A stretch of 64,000 nucleotides of DNA from Ornithinimicrobium sufpigmenti (GCF_004322775.1 NZ_CP036403.1:1426001-1490000); one strand, 5' to 3'. Shown: positions 1-9,349, counted from the stretch's first letter. Numbers and translations are program-made. The notes: a model not told the origin generated them from the sequence alone.

Positions 1-586
1 CCAGGTCCTCCTGCCGGTAGAGGACGACCTCGTCCGCCCCGTTGGCCTTGGCCAGCTCGGCCTTCTCAGGGCTGCCGACCGTGCCGATGACGCGCACCCC
101 CTTGGCCCGCAGCAGCTGGCAGAGCAGCAGGCCCACGCCTCCGGCCGCGGCCGTGACCAGGGCGGTCTGGCCCTGCTGCGCCGGGAAGGTGGAGTTGACC
201 AGGTAGTGCGCGGTCATGCCCTGCAGCATCGCCGCTGCCGCGGTCTCCAGCTCCACCCCCTCCGGCACCGGGACTAGCCTCCCGGCCGGGACGACGACCT
301 GCTCGGCATACCCGGTGCCCGGGACCATGGCCCAGGCGACCCGGTCGCCGACCGAGACCCCCTCGACGTCCGGCCCGAGCGCGGACACGGTGCCAGCCCC
401 CTCGCTGCCCGCCACGAACGGCAGGGGGAGGGGGTAGGCACCGGAGCGCTGGTAGATGTCGATGAAGTTGACGCCCCCGGCCGCGACGTCGACCCGCACC
501 TCGCCCGCACCGGGCTCGGGGGTCTCCTGCTCGACCAGGGTGAGGACCTCAGGTCCTCCGGTTCGTTCCACGATGACTGCACGCAT
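1..586 (-). CDS. Zinc-type alcohol dehydrogenase / NADPH:quinone reductase, C-terminus outside window
   Basis: The reverse strand reads MRAVIVERTGGPEVLTLVEQ and continues open for 195 codons to the window edge, so the C-terminal part is missing. The GroES-like N-domain (GAGEVRVDVAAGGVNFIDIYQRSGAYPLPLPF) and the start of the Rossmann fold (TALVTAAAGGVGLLLCQL) are visible. They match the medium-chain quinone oxidoreductase (Qor, zinc-independent) group, which reduces quinones or enones with NADPH in the cytosol. The ATG lies 7 bases after a TAGCGT -10 box (599-594), a leaderless arrangement. It is followed on the same strand by nothing visible; trpD lies just to the right and reads toward it. 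The family call is firm, the substrate unknown. Confidence 0.85.
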   Translation of the reverse strand, partial: MRAVIVERTGGPEVLTLVEQETPEPGAGEVRVDVAAGGVNFIDIYQRSGAYPLPLPFVAGSEGAGTVSALGPDVEGVSVGDRVAWAMVPGTGYAEQVVVPAGRLVPVPEGVELETAAAAMLQGMTAHYLVNSTFPAQQGQTALVTAAAGGVGLLLCQLLRAKGVRVIGTVGSPEKAELAKANGADEVVLYRQEDL

Positions 587-621
587 GCAGTCGACGCTAC
601 CCTCCCGGTCCGGCGGGGGCC

Positions 622-1689
622 TCAGCGGTCTCTCGTGGCGGAGACCCAGCGGTCCACGACGGCGGCCGCGCCACCCTCGTCGATCGCCCGCGCCGCCCGG
701 TCCATGCCGGCACGGACACGGGTATGCAGCCCCGCCTCGTCGGCAGGGTGCTGGGCGTCCTCGCCGGCGTTGAGCAGCGCCAGGGCAGTGCCGGCGTTGA
801 GCAGCACGGCATCCCGCACCGCGCCGGTCGCCCCGGCGAAGAGCTCCCTGGCCACCTGCGCGTTGTGCTCGGCGTCCGCCCCCCGCAGCGCCTCCACCGG
901 GTGGGTCGGCAGCCCGAGGCGCTCCGGGTCGAGGGTCCACTCGTGCACCTCCCCGGTGCCCGGGGTCCACCACATCCGGGTGGTGGTGGCGGGCGTGACC
1001 TCGTCCAGGCCGTCGTCACCACGGAAGACGACCGCCTGCGTCCCGCGCTCGGCGAAGACGCCGGCGAGCAGGGGTGCCATCCGGGCGTCCGCCGAACCGA
1101 CCACCGCATACCTGGGCTGCGCGGGGTTGGTCAGCGGTCCGAGGAAGTTGAAGGCGGTGGCCACGCCGAGGTCCTTGCGGACCACGGCCGAGTGCCGCAT
1201 CGAGGGATGGAAGGTCTGGGCGAAGCAGAAGGTGATGCCGACCTCGCGCCCCACGGCCGCGACATCGTCCGGAGCCAGGTCGAGGCGCACCCCGAGGGCC
1301 TCCAGCATGTCTGCGGAGCCGGAGCGGCTGGACGCGGCCCGGTTGCCGTGCTTGACCACGACCGCGCCCGCCGCCGCCATGACGACGGCCGACATGGAGG
1401 AGATGTTGACGGTCATCGCACGGTCACCGCCGGTGCCGACGATGTCGATGGTCGGGCCGTCCACCTCGAAGCGGTGCGCGTGCTGGAGCATCATCGAGGC
1501 CAGCCCGGTCATCTCCGGGACGGTCTCCCCCTTGGCCCGCAGCGCAGTGAGGAAGGAGGCGAGCTGGGCCGGCGTGGCCTCGCCGGACATGACCCGGTCC
1601 ATCGCCCAGGCGGCCTGGGTGGTGTCGAGGTCCTCACCGCGGATGAGCGCGGTCAGCAGGTCTGGCCAGGTGGGGGACTGCTCGCTCAC
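622..1689 (-). CDS. trpD: Anthranilate phosphoribosyltransferase
   Basis: Converts anthranilate and PRPP to phosphoribosylanthranilate in tryptophan synthesis. The 355-residue product has the usual length. It carries the PRPP-binding GTGGD motif (about 85-89), KHGNRA (113-118) and [20 protein letters not shown], all diagnostic of TrpD. The GTG start overlaps the stop of the upstream receiver-domain gene by four bases (GTGA), so the two are translationally coupled. A longer open frame continues upstream but would read through that gene. No other trp gene is in view, so trpD stands apart from a trp operon, as in mycobacteria, where it adjoins ctaE. Confidence 0.96.
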   Translation of the reverse strand: MSEQSPTWPDLLTALIRGEDLDTTQAAWAMDRVMSGEATPAQLASFLTALRAKGETVPEMTGLASMMLQHAHRFEVDGPTIDIVGTGGDRAMTVNISSMSAVVMAAAGAVVVKHGNRAASSRSGSADMLEALGVRLDLAPDDVAAVGREVGITFCFAQTFHPSMRHSAVVRKDLGVATAFNFLGPLTNPAQPRYAVVGSADARMAPLLAGVFAERGTQAVVFRGDDGLDEVTPATTTRMWWTPGTGEVHEWTLDPERLGLPTHPVEALRGADAEHNAQVARELFAGATGAVRDAVLLNAGTALALLNAGEDAQHPADEAGLHTRVRAGMDRAARAIDEGGAAAVVDRWVSATRDR

Positions 1690-2108
1690 CGGCGCGCGAG
1701 CTCGGCGACGGCGGCGCACAGGCGCGACTCGTCCAGCGGCCGGGACAGGAAGGCGTCGGCCAGGGACCAGGTCGCCAGCCAGCCGTCTCCGGGACGACCG
1801 GTGAGCACGAGGACCGGCGGGCACTGGAAGATCTCGCTCTTGAGCTGGCGGCAGAGGCCCATGCCGCCGTAGGGCCGGGCCTCGCCGTCCAGGATGAGCA
1901 CGTCGAAGTCGCCGCCCTGGACCTCCATCAGGACCGCGTCGGGCGTGGCGCACTCGGTCCAGCTCGACACGGTGACGTCATCCGCAGGACGGGTCCCGAC
2001 CGCCAGGCGCACATGGTCCCGGACCGCACGGTCGTTGCTGTAGAGCAGCACGGAGATGGAGCGGGAGGGGGTGCCGACGGCCGGCGAAGCAGCAGCGGGA
2101 GAGGTCAT
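1686..2108 (-). CDS. Stand-alone receiver (REC-like) domain protein
   Basis: A 140-residue protein with a response-regulator fold pattern: [15 protein letters not shown] as strand 1, [19 protein letters not shown] holding the candidate phospho-acceptor Asp, and [10 protein letters not shown] as strand 4. There is no output domain. The acidic pair at the end of strand 1 is reduced (SND) and the conserved Lys before Pro is replaced (LSRPLD), so normal phosphotransfer is doubtful. The ATG lies 7 bases after a TACCAT -10 box (2121-2116), a leaderless start. It shares an intergenic region with divergent ctaE and overlaps trpD by four bases. Its role is unknown; a scaffold or non-phosphorylated signalling partner is possible. 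Confidence 0.75.
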   Translation of the reverse strand: MTSPAAASPAVGTPSRSISVLLYSNDRAVRDHVRLAVGTRPADDVTVSSWTECATPDAVLMEVQGGDFDVLILDGEARPYGGMGLCRQLKSEIFQCPPVLVLTGRPGDGWLATWSLADAFLSRPLDESRLCAAVAELARR

Positions 2109-2212
2109 GGGGACGATGGTAGCGAGGGCTGCGAGCCCGGGGCGACCACGGGGCCCAGCGACGCGCGGCAGGGGGTGACGCACCGGGAGAACCGATGGGC
2201 CATAATGACCGG

Positions 2213-2872
2213 GTGGCGACAACACCTGCATCAACGATGACCGACGCGGAGCGGTTCCACGCGACCGCCTCCGGACCGGCCACCCGGCCGAATCTGACGG
2301 CCGTGGGCACCATGGTCTGGCTGGGCAGCGAGATCATGTTCTTCGCGGGGCTGTTCGCGATGTACTTCACGATCCGCTCGGTGTCCCCGGACCTGTGGGC
2401 CGAGCGCACGGAGTACCTCGACCTGACCTTCGCCTCGATCAACACCACGATCCTGGTCGTCTCCTCGGTGTGGTGCCAGTTCGGCGTCTGGGCCGCGGAG
2501 AAGGGGATCCCGCACCGCACCGGCCGCCTGCTGGAGATCGGCAAGTGGGGCATGCGTGAGTGGTACACGCTCACGTACCTCTTCGGCGCGACGTTCATCG
2601 CCGGCCAGGTCTGGGAGTACGCCACCTTGATCAGCGAGGGTGTCACGCCCAGCGTCGACCCCTACGGCTCGGCGTTCTACATCACCACCGGCTTCCACGG
2701 TCTGCACGTCATCGGTGGCCTGATCGCCTTCCTCTTCATCATCGGCCGCAGCTTCACGGCCAAGCGGTACACCCACGCCCAGGCCACCGGCGCCGTCGTC
2801 ACCTCCTACTACTGGCACTTCGTCGACATCGTGTGGGTCGCGCTGTTCGCCGTCATCTACCTCGTTCGGTAA
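2213..2872 (+). CDS. ctaE: Cytochrome c oxidase subunit III
   Basis: Membrane subunit III of the aa3 oxidase that works with the bc1 complex in the actinobacterial bcc-aa3 supercomplex. The 219-residue protein has five hydrophobic segments, with family signatures [20 protein letters not shown] near the N-terminus, [16 protein letters not shown] and [22 protein letters not shown] at the C-terminus. The GTG start was chosen because a CATAAT -10 box (2201-2206) lies 6 bases upstream, giving a leaderless message. An in-frame ATG at 2195 would sit upstream of that box. qcrCAB follows directly; ctaC and ctaD are not in the window. Confidence 0.95.
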   Translation: MATTPASTMTDAERFHATASGPATRPNLTAVGTMVWLGSEIMFFAGLFAMYFTIRSVSPDLWAERTEYLDLTFASINTTILVVSSVWCQFGVWAAEKGIPHRTGRLLEIGKWGMREWYTLTYLFGATFIAGQVWEYATLISEGVTPSVDPYGSAFYITTGFHGLHVIGGLIAFLFIIGRSFTAKRYTHAQATGAVVTSYYWHFVDIVWVALFAVIYLVR

Positions 2873-2943
2873 GCGTGGGACGTCGCACCTCCGCCCCGAG
2901 CGCACAACCTCCTCGACCTCATCGACTCCGGAAGGACCGCCGC

Positions 2944-3750
2944 GTGAGTTCTCTCGCCGCCCGTCGCCGCAGCCCCTATGCGTTGCTGGTGCTGCTCGTG
3001 CTGGGGCTGATGTTCACCGGGACCGCGTATGCGGCCCTGCAGCCCAGCACCGCCCGTCCCGGCACCTCCGCGGCGACCTCCTCGGCCGAGGAGATCGCGC
3101 ACGGGGAGCAGCTGTTCCTGGCCAACTGCGCCAGCTGCCACGGGCTGAACGCCGAGGGCAACGAGCCCATCGGACCCTCCCTGCACGGGGTCGGGGCCGC
3201 CGCCGTGGACTTCCAGGTCGGCACCGGCCGGATGCCGCTGGCCTCGCCGGCGACGCAGTCGGAGCGCAACGAGCAGCAGGTGCGCTTCAACCAGGAGGAG
3301 ATCTCCGCGATGGCCGCCTACGTCGACTCGCTGGCCCCGGGGCCGGCCGTGCCCGACGAGGAGTGGCTCGACCCGTCCCAGGGTGACCCCGCCAACGGCG
3401 GCGCCATCTACCGGACCAACTGCGCGATGTGCCACAACTCCTCCGGGACCGGCGGCGCGCTGACCCGGGGCAAGTACGCACCCAGCCTCATGGGCGTGCA
3501 GCCGGTGCACATCTACGAGGCCATGCTGACCGGCCCGCAGGCGATGCCGGTCTTCAACGACCAGAACATCACCCCCGAGGAGAAGCGCGACGTGATCGCC
3601 TTCATCGACGCGATCGACAACGGGGTCAACGACCACGGCGGGTCCGGCATGGGTAACCTCGGCCCCGCCGGCGACACGCTGTTCGCCTGGACCTTCGGTA
3701 TCGCGGCCTTCCTCGGCGCCGCGGTCTGGCTCGGACGGAAGGCTGCCTGA
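2944..3750 (+). CDS. qcrC: Diheme cytochrome c subunit of the bc1 complex
   Basis: Carries electrons from the Rieske/cytochrome b core to the aa3 oxidase on the outer membrane face. The 268-residue protein has an N-terminal signal-anchor (YALLVLLVLGLMFTGTAYAA, about 12-31), two c-type heme motifs CASCH (62-66) and CAMCH (160-164), and a C-terminal membrane helix (about 245-268). Two heme domains are typical of actinobacterial QcrC, which replaces a soluble cytochrome c. The GTG start is 71 bases after ctaE and three bases precede qcrA, so the four genes look like one operon. Confidence 0.96.
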   Translation: MSSLAARRRSPYALLVLLVLGLMFTGTAYAALQPSTARPGTSAATSSAEEIAHGEQLFLANCASCHGLNAEGNEPIGPSLHGVGAAAVDFQVGTGRMPLASPATQSERNEQQVRFNQEEISAMAAYVDSLAPGPAVPDEEWLDPSQGDPANGGAIYRTNCAMCHNSSGTGGALTRGKYAPSLMGVQPVHIYEAMLTGPQAMPVFNDQNITPEEKRDVIAFIDAIDNGVNDHGGSGMGNLGPAGDTLFAWTFGIAAFLGAAVWLGRKAA

Positions 3751-3753
3751 CAC

Positions 3754-4860
3754 ATGAGCACGCACGACGACAACCACGTGCCGGCGCGGCCGGCGGACCA
3801 GCCGGCGCACGACCAGCCGGCCCAGCCCGAGCGGTTCGAGAACCCCGGCCTCCCGCCGCACCGTCCGCGGCGCGCCGACCTGGACCCCAAGGCCGCCAAG
3901 CGGGCCGAGGTCCAGGTCGTGGCCCTGTTCACGCTCTCGGTCATCTCCTCCATCGCCTTCGTGGTGGCCTACTTCGCCATCGACCCGCAGGCGCGGGCCT
4001 TCGTCCCCGGCATCGGGGAGATGAACGGCTTCCACCTGGCCCTGGGCGTGACCATGGGTCTGTCCCTGCTAGGCATCGGCCTGGGCGCGATCCACTGGGC
4101 CAAGACCCTCATGCCCGACGAGGAGTTCGTGGAGGAGCGCCACCCGCAGGCCTCCACCGAGGAGGACCGGCTCGGCGCGGGCCAGGTGCTCTCGCACGGC
4201 TGGCGCAGCTCCCAGCTGAACCGTCGCAGCGCCATCCTCGGCTCGGCCGGCGGGGCACTGGGTCTGTTCGCCCTGCCGGTGGTGCTGCCGGCCATCGCCG
4301 GCCTGGGCCCCGCGCCCCGGCGCGAGCAGCTCTTCAGCACCAACTGGGAGGCCGGGCGGCGGCTCATGATTGACCCCGCCGGGACCCCGATCCGCGCCGC
4401 GGACCTCACCCAGGGCTCGGTGTTCCACGTCATGCCCGACGGCTTCGTGGGGCACACCGCCATCGAGGAGCACGGCGCCGAGGCGGTCATGAACTCTCGG
4501 GCCAAGGACCCGGTCATCCTGGTCCGGATGAACCCGGCGGAGATCAAGAGCCAGAAGCAGCGCGAGTGGGGCGTCGACGGCATCGTGGCCTACTCCAAGG
4601 TCTGCACGCACGTCGGCTGCCCGGTGGCGCTGTACGAGCAGCGCACGCACCACCTGCTCTGCCCCTGCCACCAGTCCACCTTCGACATGGCCGATGACTG
4701 CAACGTCATCTTCGGTCCCGCCAAGCGGCCGCTGCCCCAGCTGCCGATCACGATCGACGACGAGGGCTACCTCGTCGCCGCGGACGACTTCCGCGAGCCG
4801 ATCGGGGTCAGCTTCTGGGAGCGCGAGCGTCCCGAGCTCCTGCCTGGAGGTAACTCATGA
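3754..4860 (+). CDS. qcrA: Rieske iron-sulfur subunit of the bc1 complex
   Basis: Accepts an electron from quinol through a 2Fe-2S cluster. The cluster ligands are visible in CTHVGC (284-289) and CPCH (303-306). The 368-residue protein is long compared with mitochondrial Rieske proteins. It has a polar Pro/Asp-rich N-terminus followed by three hydrophobic segments (about 50-70, 88-115 and 165-185), the actinobacterial three-helix form. The stop overlaps the qcrB start by four bases (ATGA). Confidence 0.97.
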   Translation: MSTHDDNHVPARPADQPAHDQPAQPERFENPGLPPHRPRRADLDPKAAKRAEVQVVALFTLSVISSIAFVVAYFAIDPQARAFVPGIGEMNGFHLALGVTMGLSLLGIGLGAIHWAKTLMPDEEFVEERHPQASTEEDRLGAGQVLSHGWRSSQLNRRSAILGSAGGALGLFALPVVLPAIAGLGPAPRREQLFSTNWEAGRRLMIDPAGTPIRAADLTQGSVFHVMPDGFVGHTAIEEHGAEAVMNSRAKDPVILVRMNPAEIKSQKQREWGVDGIVAYSKVCTHVGCPVALYEQRTHHLLCPCHQSTFDMADDCNVIFGPAKRPLPQLPITIDDEGYLVAADDFREPIGVSFWERERPELLPGGNS

Positions 4861-6668
4861 CCGCCTACGTCCCCCAGGGAGCCGACAGCCTGCGCGAGGA
4901 CGCGCCGGGTGGCGCGGAGTCGAAGTTCGACCCGAACAACCAGGCCTCCCCGGACGCCCAGTTCCCCAAGGCGCTGATCTGGGCGGACGACCGCACCGGC
5001 GCGGCGAAGGGGATGCGCTACCTGCTGCGGAAGGTCTTCCCCGACCACTGGAGCTTCCTGCTCGGCGAGGTCGCGATGTACTCGATGATCATCGCGCTGA
5101 TCACCGGCACCTTCCTCACCCTGTGGTTCGTGCCCAGCATGGGCCACATCACCTACGAGGGCTCCTACGTCCCGCTCAAGGGTGTGGGGATGTCGGAGGC
5201 CTACGCCTCGACGCTGGACATCAGCTTCGAGGTCAAGGGCGGGCTGCTCATCCGGCAGCTGCACCACTGGTCGGCACTGTTCTTCATCATCGGCCTGGCG
5301 CTGCACGCGGCCCGCGTCTTCTTCACCGGCGCCTTCCGCAAGCCGCGTGAGATCAACTGGGTCATCGGCACCGTGCTGGCGCTGCTGGCGATCATCGAGG
5401 GCTTCGCCGGCTACTCCCTGCCGGACGACCTGCTCTCCGGCACCGGTATCCGGGCGATGAACGGCTTCATGATGTCCGCGCCGGTCATCGGCACCTGGCT
5501 GACCTTCTTCGTCTTCGGCGGCGAGTTCCCGGGCGAGGCGATCATCCCGCGCCTGTACATCGCGCACGTGCTGCTGCTGCCCGCGCTCATCGTCGGGCTG
5601 TTCGTGGCGCACCTGCTGCTGGTGGTCGTGCACAAGCACACCCAGTACCCCGGCCCCGGCCGCACGAACGACAACGTGGTGGGCTTCCCGGTCATGCCGG
5701 TGTATGCCGCCAAGGCCGGCGGGTTCTTCTTCGTGGTCTTCGGCCTCACCGCGCTGATCTCGGCCCTGGTCCAGATCAACGCGGTCTGGGTGTACGGACC
5801 CTACGACCCGACACAGGTCACCGCAGGATCCCAGCCGGACTTCTACATGTGGTTCTCCGACGGGGCACTGCGCCTGTTGCCAGGATGGTTGGAGTTCACC
5901 ATCTTCGACACGGTGTGGAGCTTCAACATCTTCCTGGGCTCCCTGGTCCTGCTGCCGCTGGTCTTCATCGTCATGGGCGCCTACCCCTTCTTCGAGGCCT
6001 GGGTCACCGGCGACAAGCGGGAGCACCACCTGCTCCAGCGTCCCCGCAACGCCCCGGTCCGGACCGGCATCGGTGCGGCAGCCATCTCGATCTACCTCGT
6101 GCTCTCGCTCGCGACGATCAACGACATCCTCGCGGTCCTGCTGAACCTGTCGATCAACGACATCACGATCGTCTTCCGGACCATGTTCTTCGTGCTTCCG
6201 GTCGTGGTCTTCTTCGTGGTCAAGAAGCTCTGCCAGAGCCTGCAGCGGCACGACCGGGAGAAGGTGCTGCACGGTCACGAGACGGGCACGATCATCCGCA
6301 CGCCCGAGGGCAAGTTCTTCGAGCTCCACGAGCCCATGGACGCCTACGAGCGTTGGGCGCTGGTGCAGCACGAGATGCCCAAGCCGCTGGCGCTGACCTC
6401 CGGCCCGGACGTCGACGAGCACGGGGTGGCCCGCAAGCGTGGCCCGCTGACGGGGCTGCGCAACGGGCTGTCCAACTTCTTCTACCGCGACGTCGTCGAG
6501 CCGGTGACCCCGGCCGAGCTGGCGGCCGCCCAGCACCACGGCGAGGCCGAGGCGCTGGAGGTCGCGCGGACCCCGCAGATCGGGGCCCCGGTGGACGACG
6601 CGGCGGGCGACGACGACTTCGAGGACACGCACGGCTCCGCGGTGCAGGCACCGAGTCATCGCCCCTGA
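4857..6668 (+). CDS. qcrB: Cytochrome b subunit of the bc1 complex
   Basis: Quinol-oxidising and quinone-reducing membrane core that binds two b hemes. The 603-residue protein has multiple transmembrane helices. Heme-ligand histidines lie in the HHWSALFFIIGLALHAARVFF and AHVLLLPALIVGLFVAHLL segments, and the Qo-site region PYDP follows (VYGPYDPTQVTAG). The soluble C-terminal tail of over 100 residues, rich in charge and ending near DFEDTHG, is an actinobacterial feature. Translation is coupled to qcrA by ATGA. A hairpin after the stop closes the operon. Confidence 0.97.
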   Translation: MTAYVPQGADSLREDAPGGAESKFDPNNQASPDAQFPKALIWADDRTGAAKGMRYLLRKVFPDHWSFLLGEVAMYSMIIALITGTFLTLWFVPSMGHITYEGSYVPLKGVGMSEAYASTLDISFEVKGGLLIRQLHHWSALFFIIGLALHAARVFFTGAFRKPREINWVIGTVLALLAIIEGFAGYSLPDDLLSGTGIRAMNGFMMSAPVIGTWLTFFVFGGEFPGEAIIPRLYIAHVLLLPALIVGLFVAHLLLVVVHKHTQYPGPGRTNDNVVGFPVMPVYAAKAGGFFFVVFGLTALISALVQINAVWVYGPYDPTQVTAGSQPDFYMWFSDGALRLLPGWLEFTIFDTVWSFNIFLGSLVLLPLVFIVMGAYPFFEAWVTGDKREHHLLQRPRNAPVRTGIGAAAISIYLVLSLATINDILAVLLNLSINDITIVFRTMFFVLPVVVFFVVKKLCQSLQRHDREKVLHGHETGTIIRTPEGKFFELHEPMDAYERWALVQHEMPKPLALTSGPDVDEHGVARKRGPLTGLRNGLSNFFYRDVVEPVTPAELAAAQHHGEAEALEVARTPQIGAPVDDAAGDDDFEDTHGSAVQAPSHRP

Positions 6669-6681
6669 GCCCGACGGCATA

Positions 6682-6714
6682 CGCCGCCCCGATCCCGCTG
6701 TGGACGGGGCGGCG
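6682..6714 (+). terminator. Hairpin closing the ctaE-qcrCAB operon
   Basis: A perfect 10-bp stem, CGCCGCCCCG (6682-6691) with CGGGGCGGCG (6705-6714) around a 13-base loop, begins 14 bases after the qcrB stop. There is no T-run, as is common in high-GC actinobacteria. It covers an in-frame GTG at 6700 that could otherwise be proposed as the start of the next gene. Confidence 0.6.
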
Positions 6715-6744
6715 TCGCCGTGCCCAGAGTGCGGCCAGGTGCAC

Positions 6745-7098
6745 GTGCCGCTCGAGATGTCGCGGGAGGAGTTCGAGGAGGCCGTCGGGGACGCTCTCGA
6801 CCTGGTGCCCGCGCAGCTGATGGACCAGCTGGACAACGTCGTCTTCCTCGTGGAGGACGAGCCACCGTCGGAGGACCCGGACCTGCTCGGGGTCTACGAC
6901 GGCATCCCGCTGACCGAGCGCGACCTGGCGTGGGGCGGGTACGTCCCGGACCGGATCACCGTCTTCCGGGGCCCCCTGCTGCGCATGTGTCAGGACCGGG
7001 AGGAGCTGCTCGAGGAGATCGCGGTCACGGTCGTGCACGAGATCGCCCACCATTTCGGTATCGACGACGACCGCTTGCACGACCTGGGCTGGGGCTGA
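6745..7098 (+). CDS. Small zincin-like metallopeptidase-family protein
   Basis: A roughly 117-residue protein with HEIAHH (HExxH at about 98-102) followed by FGIDDDRLHDLGWG. This is the conserved C-terminus of the small actinobacterial metallopeptidase family with a minimal zincin fold. The N-terminal part (SREEFEEAVGDALDLVPAQLMDQLDNVVFLVEDEP) also matches the family. The start is uncertain: GTG 6700 lies inside the qcrB terminator hairpin, while GTG 6739, GTG 6745 and ATG 6757 are alternatives and none has a clear ribosome site. I chose 6745 because family members usually begin a few residues before the SREEF-like segment. Substrate unknown. Confidence 0.85.
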   Translation: MPLEMSREEFEEAVGDALDLVPAQLMDQLDNVVFLVEDEPPSEDPDLLGVYDGIPLTERDLAWGGYVPDRITVFRGPLLRMCQDREELLEEIAVTVVHEIAHHFGIDDDRLHDLGWG

Positions 7099-7146
7099 GC
7101 GGCGTCGGCCGAACCTGGGTCCGTGCCGCTCCAGTAGAGTGATGCC

Positions 7147-7431
7147 GTGATTTCCGCCATCGTCTTGATCAAGGCCGAGGTTGACCGCATCCCCGAGGCC
7201 GCCCAGCAGATCGCCGAGATCGAGGGCATCAGCGAGGTCTACTCGGTCACCGGGGACATCGACCTCATCGCCGTTGCCAGGGTCTCCCGCCACGAACAGT
7301 TCGCGGACGTCATCGCCGACCGGCTCAACAAGGTGGCGGGTGTCCTCGAGACCAACACCCACATCGCCTTCCGCACCTACTCCGCCGAGGATCTCGACGC
7401 TGGTTTCGCCCTCGGCCTGGACGGCGAGTAG
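7147..7431 (+). CDS. Stand-alone Lrp/AsnC ligand-binding (RAM) domain protein
   Basis: The 94 residues (MISAIVLIKAEVDRIPEAA through VLETNTHIAFRTY) form a complete RAM/ACT-like effector domain as found at the C-terminus of Lrp/AsnC regulators. There is no helix-turn-helix. Such proteins form ring oligomers and may bind amino acids or modulate full-length Lrp partners. The GTG lies 6 bases after a TAGAGT -10 box (7135-7140), a leaderless start. In mycobacteria a homologue also lies near the qcr/trpD block. Confidence 0.88.
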   Translation: MISAIVLIKAEVDRIPEAAQQIAEIEGISEVYSVTGDIDLIAVARVSRHEQFADVIADRLNKVAGVLETNTHIAFRTYSAEDLDAGFALGLDGE

Positions 7432-7447
7432 ACGCCCACCGACGGCT

Positions 7448-7467
7448 GGCCCAGAACGGTCTGGGCC
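7448..7467. terminator. Bidirectional hairpin between convergent genes
   Basis: GGCCCAGA and TCTGGGCC form a perfect 8-bp stem with an ACGG tetraloop. It sits in the 38-base gap between the RAM-domain gene and the convergent exonuclease gene, so it can serve both strands. Confidence 0.6.
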
Positions 7468-7469
7468 GC

Positions 7470-9227
7470 TCAGGCCGGTACGGCGCCCGCGGGCCGGTCC
7501 CAGGGGCGGGTCAGTCCTTGGTCGAACGGCTCCACCGCGGTCCACGACTCGGCCTGCGGCTCCAGGGTGGCGCGGGATGAGCCGGCGCCGTCCACGGGAC
7601 AGGTCCACTCGCCCTGCAGGTCGACCAGCCTGGTGCCCGGCTTCTCCAACCAACCCAGGACCAGCTCGGTCTCCTCGGGCAGGGCGGCCGCCCCCGTGTC
7701 GTCGGTGATGACGACCTCGGCCGTCTCCCGGAGCGCGGCGACGTACGGCATGGGGTCGGCCCCGGGCGGACTGACCGAGGTGCCCGCCAGCCGGCCGTGC
7801 CGCACGCAGACCAGCTCCCAGCCACCCTCGTCACGGCGGCGGGCTGCGATGAGCTGGGGGGTGCGGGTCAGGGGACGTAGCCGCTGTGCGCGGGCGGACG
7901 CCCGGACCAGCGCCATCATCCGGTCGCGCAGGGTGCTGGCCTCCTCGAAACGCTCCTGCCCTGCCAGGTCGTCGAGCCGCTCGCGGAGCGCGGTCACGAT
8001 CTCGCGGGAGCTGCCACCCAGCGCCGCTCGCGCACGGGCCACGACGTCGGCGTAGTCGTCAGGGGTCTGGGCGCCGACGCACGGCCCGCCGCAGCGGCCC
8101 AGGTCGAAGAGCATGCAGGCGGAGTCCGCCACGGACCGCGCCGACAGTCGGGTGGTGCACTGGCGCAGGGGGACGACCTCGTGCACGGCGCTGATCGCGG
8201 CCTCGGCGGTGCGCCGGCTGGCGAAGGGACCGGCGTAGTGGGCGCGGTCGTGCTTCACGCTCCGGACCACGGAGAGCCGGGGGAAGGCCTCGTCGGTGAG
8301 CTTGACCCAGACCGCCTTCTCCGGGTGACGCGAGCGCCGGTTGTAGCGCGGCTTGTGCTCGGCGATCAGACGCAGCTCGCGGACGGAGGCCTCCAAGGGG
8401 GTGGCGCACACGATCGGGGTGAGCGACTCCGCCAGCCCGATCATCTCCGCCATGCGACGGCGGGTCTCCGATCCGGTGAAGTAGGTCAGCGTGCGCCGGC
8501 GCAGGTCGCGGGCCGTCCCGACGTAGAGCGGCTCGCCGCGGGCCCCGCGGAAGACGTAGACTCCTGGCGCGGCAGGCATGGCCTCTGCCAGGAAGCGCTT
8601 GCGGCGTTGGGCCGGGCTGACGCGGGAGCTGTAGGACTGCAGCTCCTCCAGGGTGTGAACCCCGAGGTTGCCCACGCGGGCGACGAGGCCGTGCAGCACG
8701 TCCACGGTGGCCCTGGCGTCGTGCAGAGCCCGGTGGTCCGGGGTGGTGGCTGCGCCGAAGAGACGGGCCAGGCTGCTCAGCTTGTGGTTGGGCGCCTCGT
8801 CCTTGTGGACGAGCTGGCGTGCCAGCCGGACGGTGTCGAGCACCGCGAAGCCCGGCCAGGGGTGACCGGTCTCCAGCGCCGCCGCCTTGAGGAAGGAGAC
8901 GTCGAAGCCCGCGTTGTGCGCCACCAGCACCGACCCGGAGGCGAACTGCAGGAACTGGGGCAGCACGCTCGCGATCCGGGGAGCGTCGGCGACCATCGCG
9001 TTGGTGATACCGGTGAGGACCGAGATGAACGCCGGGATCGGGGTCGTCGGCCGCACCAGGGTCTGGAACTCCCCGAGCACCTCCCCGCCGCGCACCTTCA
9101 CCGCGCCGATCTCGGTGATCTGGGATCCGGCGGGCGAGCCACCGGTGGTCTCGAGGTCGACGACGACGAAGGTGACGTCAGCCAGGGCGGTCCCCAGGTC
9201 CGCGAACGTCTCCTGCACCATCTGCAT
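7470..9227 (-). CDS. DEDDh exonuclease fused to a UvrC-like GIY-YIG region
   Basis: A 585-residue fusion. The N-terminal third is a DnaQ-type 3'-5' exonuclease with VDLETTG (D24, E26), HNAGFD (D109) and HRALHD (H165, D170), the full DEDDh set. The middle is a UvrC/Cho-like GIY-YIG nuclease with GVYVF (222-226) and LYVG (234-237), then a Cys-containing stretch (CMLFDLGRCGGPC) and a UVR-like helix pair (ERFEEASTLRDRM). It resembles mycobacterial Rv2191 and probably acts in DNA repair. I chose ATG 9227 because a TACGTT -10 box (9240-9235) lies 7 bases upstream; GTG 9257 would be upstream of that box. Confidence 0.9.
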   Translation of the reverse strand: MQMVQETFADLGTALADVTFVVVDLETTGGSPAGSQITEIGAVKVRGGEVLGEFQTLVRPTTPIPAFISVLTGITNAMVADAPRIASVLPQFLQFASGSVLVAHNAGFDVSFLKAAALETGHPWPGFAVLDTVRLARQLVHKDEAPNHKLSSLARLFGAATTPDHRALHDARATVDVLHGLVARVGNLGVHTLEELQSYSSRVSPAQRRKRFLAEAMPAAPGVYVFRGARGEPLYVGTARDLRRRTLTYFTGSETRRRMAEMIGLAESLTPIVCATPLEASVRELRLIAEHKPRYNRRSRHPEKAVWVKLTDEAFPRLSVVRSVKHDRAHYAGPFASRRTAEAAISAVHEVVPLRQCTTRLSARSVADSACMLFDLGRCGGPCVGAQTPDDYADVVARARAALGGSSREIVTALRERLDDLAGQERFEEASTLRDRMMALVRASARAQRLRPLTRTPQLIAARRRDEGGWELVCVRHGRLAGTSVSPPGADPMPYVAALRETAEVVITDDTGAAALPEETELVLGWLEKPGTRLVDLQGEWTCPVDGAGSSRATLEPQAESWTAVEPFDQGLTRPWDRPAGAVPA

Positions 9228-9349
9228 GGCCATGAACGTAGACGGGGGCACCGACACACCCCGGTAGACAGGCCGAGGCGGGGAGAAGCGGACGGGGACG
9301 GAAGGGGTAGACGGGGGGTAGCCAGACAGGGATCGTCAGGGGTAGCCGG

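Noticed and set aside
6700..6744. N-terminal extension of the metallopeptidase with CPEC
   Set aside because: It would start inside the perfect terminator hairpin after qcrB, and no ribosome site is seen.
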